Assembly: GCA_014061035.1 (NCBI GenBank)
Contig: JACGMN010000140.1
Location: 1 to 9,874, forward strand
DNA: 9,874 bases
Direction: 5' to 3'
From: Candidatus Methanophagales archaeon
GTDB taxonomy: Archaea; Halobacteriota; Syntropharchaeia; Alkanophagales; Methanospirareceae
Under the pieces are notes generated by a model. It did no database searches. It worked only from the letters and a program-made list of their open reading frames with translations, and was not told the DNA's origin. The translations under genes were made by a program, and so were the position numbers. Positions 1-4,339 of this stretch are shown here, in pieces (positions within the stretch are counted from its first letter, which is position 1; every line of letters begins with the position of its first letter).

Positions 1-311
1 ATGTAGGGTGCGCACCTCAGGCAGAGCCCGGCAGATTCAACCAAAAAAACGTTCGCACCCGTGCTTTCAGCCCAGTCTATAGCATCGCCGAGAATCAGCA
101 CATTTACATGATCCGGGCATAAATCCCCCGTATATACTTTCTTTACCGGTATCCCAAATTCTTTCTTAAATATCTCATCTTCTGTCGCATACTGCGTATC
201 TATCTTGAGGTATGCAACTTTATCCCCTTTTTGAAGGAGTTTTGCACATACGGACTTCAAAACTGCTGTCTTTCCAGAAGAGGGAGGTCCAGCACAACTG
301 ATCAACTTCAC
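1..311 (-). CDS. HypB/G3E-like P-loop nucleotide-binding protein, N-terminal part (runs off the left edge)
   Basis: Only the first 103 residues are inside the window. The protein opens with a Walker A motif, GPPSSGKT (residues 8-15), followed by a helix and a beta strand of the SIMIBI class of P-loop proteins. A second motif at residues 88-102 (VFLVESAGLCLRCAP) lies where HypB has ENVGNLVCP and CobW-type proteins have an E-T/S-x-G-x-x-x-P switch. Unlike CobW it carries Cys97 and Cys100 in a CxxC arrangement, and Cys65 lies in GDLCPDH. This suggests a metal-handling or cofactor-insertion GTPase/ATPase; the exact substrate is not visible. I chose the GTG start at 309-311 because it overlaps the upstream ABC ATPase stop as GTGA, and GGATGTGATT just before it resembles the archaeal Shine-Dalgarno consensus. 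Translational coupling implies joint function with the ABC ATPase. Family is fairly sure, function is inference. Confidence 0.72.
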   Translation of the reverse strand, partial: MKLISCAGPPSSGKTAVLKSVCAKLLQKGDKVAYLKIDTQYATEDEIFKKEFGIPVKKVYTGDLCPDHVNVLILGDAIDWAESTGANVFLVESAGLCLRCAPY

Positions 312-1078
312 GCAATCACATCCTTAAGCTCAATTGTCGCCCCCGACCGTATCTTCTCTCTCAAGCCCATCAAGAGATTATCAAGCCTTTTGAGTTCTTC
401 TGCAGCCGCTTTCTCTTTTTCTGTCGTTTTTATCACCTGCTTCATCGATCCATTGCGCATAACGATCCGGAAATCTGAGAATAGCGTAATTACGGGATCG
501 TGCGTTACAAATACCATCATTTTTTGGTACTCTTTCAGAATCTTTAACGCCCTTTCCTTGTATATTCCCGCGTTCTCAACCTCATCGAGCAGGATGATCG
601 GCGAATTCCCAATGACGACCGCATCCGCGATGAGCAGAGCCCTTGTCTGACCGCCGGATAGCTCGGTCATGCGATTGCGCGGTAATATATTCTCACCACA
701 CAGTTGATTTGCAAGGTCCAGGGTCCTCTCTACCAGATAGCTCCCCCCATCCTGCCTGATCTTCGCGTGAAGATCTAAGAAGTCGCAGACTGGAAGGTCT
801 GATAGGAAGGTTGTATGCTGCGTTATCAAGGCAATTGGATTATTATGTGGGTTATTTCTTATCTCTTCCGGGACTTCATCGCCATTTATGAGTATCCTTC
901 GCTTTGTTGGTGTGTCTCCGTATGCGAATAGCTCTATGTCGTTTATTAACATCGTCTTTCCAGAACCGGTTGGACCTACGATGCTGACGACGTCGCCGTT
1001 TTTAAGATCTATCTCTTTTAGCGGTTCCGGGTCACCGGACTTTCCGCATCCTCCCAGTATCGTTATCGTTTCGATCAT
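308..1078 (-). CDS. Stand-alone ABC-type ATPase
   Basis: This 256-residue protein has all core ABC ATPase motifs: Walker A GPTGSGKT (35-42), Q-loop glutamine in ALITQHTTF (Q87), signature LSGGQ (140-144), Walker B IILLDE (161-166) and H-loop histidine in VFVTHD (H193). The D-loop is unusual, ENAGI instead of the common SALD. There is a glycine- and cysteine-containing N-terminal segment, GGCGKSG (9-15), and a charged helical C-terminal extension (about 216-245). No permease gene or membrane segment accompanies it; its coupled neighbour is a HypB/G3E-like P-loop protein. It may therefore work in a soluble process such as metal or cofactor insertion or protein activation, rather than in a classical importer, although the missing permease could lie beyond the left edge. 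A GGGGGAAGG Shine-Dalgarno lies 10 nt before the ATG. The ATPase call is sure, the role is unknown. Confidence 0.9.
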   Translation of the reverse strand: MIETITILGGCGKSGDPEPLKEIDLKNGDVVSIVGPTGSGKTMLINDIELFAYGDTPTKRRILINGDEVPEEIRNNPHNNPIALITQHTTFLSDLPVCDFLDLHAKIRQDGGSYLVERTLDLANQLCGENILPRNRMTELSGGQTRALLIADAVVIGNSPIILLDEVENAGIYKERALKILKEYQKMMVFVTHDPVITLFSDFRIVMRNGSMKQVIKTTEKEKAAAEELKRLDNLLMGLREKIRSGATIELKDVIA

Positions 1079-1088
1079 CTTATCAGAA

Positions 1089-1097
1089 CCTTCCCCC
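1089..1097 (-). promoter_or_regulatory. Ribosome binding site of the ABC ATPase gene
   Basis: Read on the minus strand this is GGGGGAAGG, ending 10 nt before the ATG at 1078. It supports that start and a leadered transcript, in contrast to the divergent regulator gene, which has no such site near its ATG. Confidence 0.5.
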
Positions 1098-1130
1098 GCT
1101 ATTTTTTTCGTTTTATACTACACAGCTTTA

Positions 1131-1145
1131 TTTTATACATAAATA
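1131..1145 (-). promoter_or_regulatory. Candidate TATA box for the ABC ATPase / HypB-like pair
   Basis: The minus-strand sequence TATTTATGTATAAAA lies about 55-65 nt upstream of the ATPase ATG. A transcript starting about 25 nt downstream, near 1109, would have a leader of about 30 nt that includes the Shine-Dalgarno. A second A/T-rich word at 1111-1120 is an alternative. This is pattern recognition only. Confidence 0.4.
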
Positions 1146-1222
1146 TTCTTTTCATTATTTCCAGTATTTAACTTTGTTTATTTTGCATGATGAATTACCT
1201 GATTGTATAATAGCGAAGGCAA

Positions 1223-1234
1223 AAAGATATAAAT
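1223..1234 (+). promoter_or_regulatory. Candidate TATA box for the XRE-type regulator gene
   Basis: AAAGATATAAAT is a good archaeal TATA-like element. A start about 25 nt downstream, near 1255, would leave a leader of only about 14 nt before the ATG at 1269, with no Shine-Dalgarno at proper spacing. The gene is therefore probably expressed from a short-leader or nearly leaderless mRNA. The element lies in the same 190-nt divergent intergenic region as the ATPase promoter, so one bound regulator could affect both. Confidence 0.45.
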
Positions 1235-1268
1235 AGGGGGGTGCCGTTATACTATAAGATTATAAGAT

Positions 1269-1805
1269 ATGAGCATCGCTGACGACGTAGTTGCTGAGAT
1301 ATTCCGGGATGATAAAGATATTCCAGTGGTATTAACAAAAGTAATCAAACAGAGACTGGGAATTAGCATAGGAGAATTCAGCGAGCGATCTGGAATACCG
1401 ACAAGCACGATTTACAAAATTCTTTCCGGCGAGAGAGACCCGAACTTACGTACCTTTAGAATGATTATAGATACGATAAAGAAGATAGAGGGAGGATATA
1501 AAGATAAGAAGAAGAGAATAATCGCGGTTGTTGGATCAAGAGGTGTTTTGGACTGGATAGAAAAAGATATGATACAAGTTGGTGAGGAGTTCTTTCAGAT
1601 TAAAGAATATGCGGTCACGGGCATTGAAGAAGCGATTATAGAGGCAATAAAAGCTGAACGTGACGGGGCATCCGCACTTGTCTGCGCGCCCATCGTCAGT
1701 TCCACGGTTGAAAAGGTAGTTAATATCCCGGTTGCTACGATAAAACCAAGATCCAGCGTTACCAGAGCTATTGAATCTGTAGCAAAAAAGATGGGTGCGC
1801 CATAA
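1269..1805 (+). CDS. XRE-type HTH transcriptional regulator with PrpR_N-like C-terminal domain
   Basis: The 178-residue protein has an N-terminal helical lead, then a Cro/C1-type helix-turn-helix at about residues 31-60 (IGEFSERSGIPTSTIYKILS covers the two helices and turn). After a basic linker (78-84) comes an alpha/beta region, IIAVVGS to the end. The stretch GASALVCAPIVSSTVEKVVN (133-152), followed by a strand IPVATIKP, resembles the core of PrpR_N-type sensor domains, which place a conserved G-x-x-x-I/V-x-G pattern before a strand leading to a serine-rich helix. I infer a ligand-sensing regulator; the ligand is unknown. It is divergent from the ATPase/HypB-like pair, a common layout for a regulator and its target, so that pair is a plausible target along with its own promoter. 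HTH call is firm; sensor assignment is tentative. Confidence 0.85.
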   Translation: MSIADDVVAEIFRDDKDIPVVLTKVIKQRLGISIGEFSERSGIPTSTIYKILSGERDPNLRTFRMIIDTIKKIEGGYKDKKKRIIAVVGSRGVLDWIEKDMIQVGEEFFQIKEYAVTGIEEAIIEAIKAERDGASALVCAPIVSSTVEKVVNIPVATIKPRSSVTRAIESVAKKMGAP

Positions 1806-1890
1806 TTTCGCAGTTGTGCGAGATGAAAAATATTTCCGTGAAGTGAATAGCGAATGCGAAGAAGGAATAGAATATGGGTACCAGCCACAA

Positions 1891-1909
1891 AACCTAACTT
1901 TCTTAGGTT
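1891..1909. promoter_or_regulatory. Inverted repeat IR1, candidate operator upstream of the solute-binding protein gene
   Basis: AACCTAA (1891-1897) and TTAGGTT (1903-1909) are perfect inverted arms around a 5-nt spacer. It lies just upstream of a second, longer inverted repeat using the same words and of a TATA box. The pairing suggests binding sites for a dimeric regulator. Confidence 0.5.
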
Positions 1910-1914
1910 ATTTT

Positions 1915-1943
1915 AGCATAAGCTAACTTTGTTAGGTTATGCT
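1915..1943. promoter_or_regulatory. Inverted repeat IR2, candidate operator abutting the TATA box
   Basis: The 13-nt arms AGCATAAGCTAAC (1915-1927) and GTTAGGTTATGCT (1931-1943) pair with one mismatch around a TTT spacer. The right arm ends at the first base of the TATA box, where a bound repressor would block TBP/TFB. The words TTAGG and CCTAA occur in metal-responsive DtxR-family operators, but the half-site order here is reversed compared with the classical DtxR box, so the regulator family is left open. Confidence 0.55.
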
Positions 1944-1951
1944 TTATATAT
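1943..1951 (+). promoter_or_regulatory. TATA box of the solute-binding protein gene
   Basis: TTTATATAT fits the archaeal TATA consensus. A start about 25 nt downstream, near 1974, lies upstream of both candidate start codons and both Shine-Dalgarno sites of the gene. Confidence 0.5.
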
Positions 1952-1987
1952 GCCTAATACATATTACTTTTATTAGTGAAAAAAAAT

Positions 1988-1994
1988 GAGGTGA
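1988..1994 (+). promoter_or_regulatory. Ribosome binding site for the ATG at 2001
   Basis: GAGGTGA ends 6 nt before the ATG at 2001 and is a near-perfect match to the archaeal anti-Shine-Dalgarno. A second GAGGTG at 2060-2065 precedes the in-frame ATG at 2076 by 10 nt, so the start choice is not fully settled by ribosome binding sites. Confidence 0.6.
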
Positions 1995-2000
1995 AAAAAA

Positions 2001-3080
2001 ATGAGCGGAAAAGGAGAATATAAAGAAATGAAAGAAATGTACAGAAAAATCGTAACAAAGAGGTGCTTGCTATCTATGGTAGAGAAGTTGAGTAGGGGGA
2101 GAAAAATAATTACCGCTGTAATTGCGTTAGCGGTGGTCGTAATAGGTGCTGCACTTGTATTCATCGTTATGCTGCCAGAGCAGGAGCCGCAAGTGCCGGT
2201 GGTTGGGCATATTCACATGACCGGTGCCGGTGGTTTTCGAGATACAATGAGCGATTTTATTGCTGGTCAGTTTGAGGTACCGGTTGAGTTCGAGGCTACA
2301 GGTTCAAGATATCTGCGTGATTACCTTACTATAGCTCTTGCCAGAGGAAGCATTGAGCGAGGAACGCTTTTCTCTTATAATCACCGTCAGGTTCACCGGC
2401 AGTTTGAAGCGGCGCGGCCGTTCATTGCTGAGTTTCCGGATCTTTTTCCGGTTCGCGCGGAACTTGCTGAACTGGCTGATCCTCGTGGTGAGCTACATCT
2501 AGTCTGGGTTGATGCTTATGTCATTATCTACAACCCAGATTTGATCGCACGTGAGGAAGTCCCTTCTACCCTTGTCGAGCTGGCTGAGTTTGATCAGCCG
2601 ATAAGCGTTGTAACTACGGGGTGCTTAGGAACCTGGGGGACGATGGCTTTTTATCACCATTTGGGTGAAGAAGCATTTAGAAGATTGATTGGAAATGCTG
2701 AAGTGACGGGCAGCTTGGGAGATGTAACTAAAGCTGTAAGAGAGGGTACCGTAGCAGTAGGCATCTCTTCTCTACTGAATGTAATGGTAAGAGATGGAGA
2801 TGTAGGGGTAATCTGGCCTAGAGATGGGGCGATTGCTAAGCCCGCCTATCTGGTCATCCCTGATAATCCGACAGATTATCACCTACGTCTGGCTCAGATC
2901 ATTATGAGTCCAGTCGCCGCCGAATTGTTCGCGAGAGAGTTCAACATGGCTTCAGCACTTCCAGATGGACCTGTCCCGGCAATAGTGGAAGAAAACAACT
3001 TTAATTTTGTTTTTATTCCAACGCAAGCGATTATATGTGAGGAAACCGCAGCAAGAGTGGACCAAATTGTTGGAAGTTAG
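2001..3080 (+). CDS. ABC-transporter extracellular solute-binding protein, membrane-anchored
   Basis: The 359-residue protein has one hydrophobic segment at about 36-58 preceded by basic residues (KLSRGRK), with no lipobox or clear cleavage site, so it is probably an uncleaved anchor with the rest outside the cell. The ectodomain reads like a type 2 periplasmic-binding protein: an opening strand VVGHIHMTGAGGFRDTMSDF, the motif FEATGSRYLRDYL, a crossover region VWVDAYVIIYNPDL, then GISSLLNVMV and IWPRDGAIAKPAYLVIP. The late segment, with a P-x-Y-L-V-I strand, a helix around LRLAQIIMSP and F-A-R-E-F, is typical of iron(III)/thiamine/spermidine-type binding proteins. The substrate cannot be read from sequence. 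No permease or ATPase gene follows in the window. The start at 2001 has a strong Shine-Dalgarno, but ATG 2076 (residue 26) also has one and would give a more ordinary short N-terminus. Confidence 0.75.
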   Translation: MSGKGEYKEMKEMYRKIVTKRCLLSMVEKLSRGRKIITAVIALAVVVIGAALVFIVMLPEQEPQVPVVGHIHMTGAGGFRDTMSDFIAGQFEVPVEFEATGSRYLRDYLTIALARGSIERGTLFSYNHRQVHRQFEAARPFIAEFPDLFPVRAELAELADPRGELHLVWVDAYVIIYNPDLIAREEVPSTLVELAEFDQPISVVTTGCLGTWGTMAFYHHLGEEAFRRLIGNAEVTGSLGDVTKAVREGTVAVGISSLLNVMVRDGDVGVIWPRDGAIAKPAYLVIPDNPTDYHLRLAQIIMSPVAAELFAREFNMASALPDGPVPAIVEENNFNFVFIPTQAIICEETAARVDQIVGS

Positions 3081-3089
3081 CTAAAGTTA

Positions 3090-3235
3090 GGTTAATGTGA
3101 GGTTAGGTTCGAAGTTCAGGGGTTCGGGGTTCTACGTTGCAGGGTTCTACGTTCTACGTTGAGGGGTTCACGGTTCAGGGAACAAAGCAAAACGTAGAAC
3201 GTAGAACTGTTTAGGGTTCACGATTCAAGGTTCAC
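3090..3235. repeat. Cluster of short GGTTC-type repeats between convergent genes
   Basis: After the solute-binding protein stop the sequence becomes a patchwork of short repeated words: GTTAGGTT, GGTTCTACGTT and GGTTCACGGTTCA. A 21-nt copy at 3215-3235 recurs at 9770-9790 with one mismatch in the same orientation. No gene is visible here. The 220-nt stretch up to 3300 separates the + strand solute-binding protein from the minus-strand prenyltransferase. Confidence 0.75.
3144..3207. terminator. 17-bp perfect inverted repeat (possible hairpin) in convergent intergenic region
   Basis: GTTCTACGTTCTACGTT (3144-3160) is exactly complementary to 3191-3207 across a 30-nt loop. Each arm is itself one and a half copies of a GTTCTAC heptamer. 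Lying between two convergent genes it could terminate or insulate transcription, but no U-run follows on either strand and archaeal termination does not need a hairpin. The structure is certain at the sequence level; the function is inference. Confidence 0.5.
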
Positions 3236-3275
3236 CCCTTACCCTTTAGCCCTTAGCCCTTAGCCCTTAGCCCTC
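3235..3275. repeat. CCCTTAG heptamer tandem array
   Basis: Three perfect CCCTTAG units (3250-3270) are preceded by an interrupted unit with an extra T (3242-3249) and followed by a partial CCCT. The array lies immediately downstream of the GGTTCAC repeats and 25 nt from the prenyltransferase stop. It is probably part of the same intergenic repeat patch and not a telomere. Confidence 0.8.
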
Positions 3276-3300
3276 ACACCTATACAAATACGAAGATACA

Positions 3301-4110
3301 TCACCGCCCAAATCTCCGTTCCCGTAACTTAAAATCTTTAACAGCCCTTAAAAAGTCTATCTTCCTGAATTTTGACCAGTTCATATCTGTAAAGTAAAAT
3401 TCGGTGTAGACAGATTGCCATATAAAAAAATCCATTAACCGTGTGGTTCCGGATCTGATGACCAGTTCAGGCTCTGATTTGAAGAGCAACTCTGATTCTA
3501 TCAGCTTCTCATCTATCTCTTCCGGCTCTAATTCTCCTCGTTCTACCTTCTTTACTATCTCTTTTACCGCCTTCGTCAGCTCGCTTCTTCCTCCAAACCC
3601 TAATGAAATCTGTATTCTCTTATCGTTCGCGTTCGCATACGGTGATGCTGATGCTGATGCTGATACTGATACTGATACTGGTACCGATGTGTCTTCTCGC
3701 TCCGTTCTGCCACTATGACCAGGACTATGACTATGACTAGGACTATGACTGTGACCATGCCGGTAAATAACAAATGAGGCGGTTGTTTTATCATTGCTCA
3801 ACACCCTTTTTATCTCTTCTTCGAGGCGAGAGAGACGGGAACTGGAACTGGAACTGGAAGATGCGTTCTTCACTAAACTACTATCTGTCCCATCACTGCT
3901 GATAACGCCGATGTAAACAGTTATTATATCTATCTGCAATCTATGACACCACTCTATGAAGTGCCTGAGCTTTTCCATTCCCTGCTCATGCTCATTTAAG
4001 AGGAGGTCAGTTTCATCTAAGACAAGCAGAATATGATTCAGAGGGATAGAAGAGTTCAAGACTCTTCGTTCTAACAGCTTCTCATAGAGAAAAGATACAA
4101 ATTTTAGCAT
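3301..4110 (-). CDS. Divergent cis-prenyltransferase (UppS family) with low-complexity insertion
   Basis: UppS-family enzymes add isopentenyl units in cis to an allylic diphosphate, making polyprenyl lipid carriers for glycosylation at the membrane. The C-terminal half is unmistakable: ISLGFGGRSELTKAV (168-182), PELVIRSGTTRLMDFFIWQS (214-233), VYTEFYF (234-240) and the ending RERRFG. The N-terminal half keeps HILLVLD (26-32, Asp32 at the catalytic Asp position), His41 with Gly44 (the GHxxG site), and FIEWCHRLQIDIITVY (51-66). Key deviations: the usual MDGNxRW is LDETDLL, and the SGE of the pyrophosphate site is SGT (Thr222); the metal-ligand Glu237 is kept. Between the two halves lie an eight-serine run (84-91), an HSHSPSHSH-like stretch (118-133) and an SVSVSASASAS tract (146-156), all coded by hexanucleotide repeats. 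The start lies 23 nt after a tRNA-Ser, with only a weak ribosome binding site. It may be a regulatory partner subunit or a relaxed enzyme. Confidence 0.85.
   Translation of the reverse strand: MLKFVSFLYEKLLERRVLNSSIPLNHILLVLDETDLLLNEHEQGMEKLRHFIEWCHRLQIDIITVYIGVISSDGTDSSLVKNASSSSSSSSRLSRLEEEIKRVLSNDKTTASFVIYRHGHSHSPSHSHSPGHSGRTEREDTSVPVSVSVSASASASPYANANDKRIQISLGFGGRSELTKAVKEIVKKVERGELEPEEIDEKLIESELLFKSEPELVIRSGTTRLMDFFIWQSVYTEFYFTDMNWSKFRKIDFLRAVKDFKLRERRFGR
3641..3687. repeat. Hexanucleotide microsatellite GATGCT/GATACT inside the cis-prenyltransferase gene
   Basis: On the + strand three GATGCT-type and three GATACT-type hexamers follow each other, with degenerate copies at the ends. On the coding strand they give alternating Ser-Ala and Ser-Val dipeptides (about residues 143-156). 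The 6-nt unit keeps the reading frame at any copy number. Confidence 0.85.
3711..3757. repeat. Degenerate ACTATG/ACTAGG hexamer tract inside the cis-prenyltransferase gene
   Basis: Repeated GACTATGACTAGGACTATGA-like hexamers encode the His/Ser/Pro-rich stretch at residues about 118-134. It is a second tract, of different unit, 25 nt from the first, again in multiples of three. Confidence 0.75.
3837..3859. repeat. GGAACT hexamer tract inside the cis-prenyltransferase gene
   Basis: Three GGAACT units and a partial one encode most of the eight-serine run (residues 84-91), using alternating TCC and AGT codons. The alternation of unrelated serine codons shows that the DNA unit, not just the amino acid, was duplicated. 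Confidence 0.8.
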
Positions 4111-4133
4111 AGTCTCGATTCCAGTTCCGTCAG

Positions 4134-4219
4134 CGCCGGGAGAGGGATTCGAACCCTCGCTCCCCTTAAGGGGAAGTAGATTAGCAGTCTACCGCCTTAA
4201 ACCTCTTGGCTATCCCGAC
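4134..4219 (-). tRNA. tRNA-Ser (anticodon GCU)
   Basis: The 86-nt minus-strand sequence folds as a class II tRNA. Acceptor arms GTCGGGA and TCCCGGC pair with one T-G wobble; the discriminator is G, as required for serine. The D stem is GCC/GGC, the anticodon stem GTAGA/TCTAC with loop CTGCTAA (anticodon GCT, reading AGC/AGU), the long variable arm CCCC-TTAA-GGGG, and the T stem GAGGG/CCCTC with loop TTCGAAT. CCA is not encoded. There is no T-rich terminator between its 3' end and the cis-prenyltransferase ATG 23 nt further on, so co-transcription is likely. Confidence 0.95.
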
Positions 4220-4230
4220 AATATTACTTT

Positions 4231-4256
4231 GCTAATTCTAATAGCTAATTCTAATA
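4231..4256. repeat. Perfect 13-bp tandem duplication upstream of tRNA-Ser
   Basis: GCTAATTCTAATA occurs twice head to tail (4231-4243 and 4244-4256), between the candidate TATA box and the tRNA 5' end. It covers the expected transcript start, so the duplication may have changed the tRNA leader length or start site. Confidence 0.85.
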
Positions 4257-4257
4257 G

Positions 4258-4270
4258 TACATAAATAACG
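4258..4270 (-). promoter_or_regulatory. Candidate TATA box for tRNA-Ser and the downstream prenyltransferase gene
   Basis: The minus-strand CGTTATTTATGTA lies about 40-50 nt before the mature tRNA 5' end. A start about 25 nt downstream, near 4236, falls in the 13-bp tandem repeat and gives a short 5' leader of the kind removed by RNase P. Confidence 0.4.
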
Positions 4271-4285
4271 TATAACTTCTGTCTC

Positions 4286-4307
4286 TTAATCTGCGTTAAT
4301 CTGTCTC
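4286..4307. repeat. Short intergenic repeat TTAATCTGCGTTAATCTG, copy 1
   Basis: A TTAATCTG word repeated twice around GCG. A closely related element (ATCATCTGCGTTCATCTGCG) is at 9677-9696 in the secD upstream region, same orientation. Both lie in gene-free DNA at the two ends of the secD-cetZ gene block. Confidence 0.6.
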
Positions 4308-4339
4308 AATAATTTATTTTTCATGCATCCAAGTAACCG

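Noticed and set aside
231..650. Open frame of 139 codons on the + strand
   Set aside because: It lies antisense to the end of the ABC ATPase gene and the start of the HypB-like gene, both with intact motifs; its translation is Ser/Ile-rich with no domain.
1891..1943. Naming the palindromes a DtxR box
   Set aside because: The words are similar but the half-sites run CCTAA then TTAGG, opposite to the classical order, and no DtxR-family gene is in the window.
1973..2164. Small minus-strand ORF over the promoter and start of the solute-binding protein gene
   Set aside because: It is antisense to the N-terminal region with two good Shine-Dalgarno sites, and its phenylalanine-rich translation mirrors the poly-A and anchor-coding sequence.
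3242..3274. Telomere-like CCCTTAG array as a replicon end
   Set aside because: The array is only three to four units, embedded in chromosomal genes on both sides; archaeal chromosomes are circular as far as known.
3090..3280. Possible CRISPR array
   Set aside because: The repeats are short, contiguous and degenerate, without regular unique spacers of 30-40 nt, and no cas gene is nearby.
3600..3794. Minus-strand frame giving a QYQYQYQHQHQHH protein, and a + strand frame with DADADTDTDT
   Set aside because: Both are other-frame readings of the microsatellites within the cis-prenyltransferase gene, whose frame has real family motifs on both sides.
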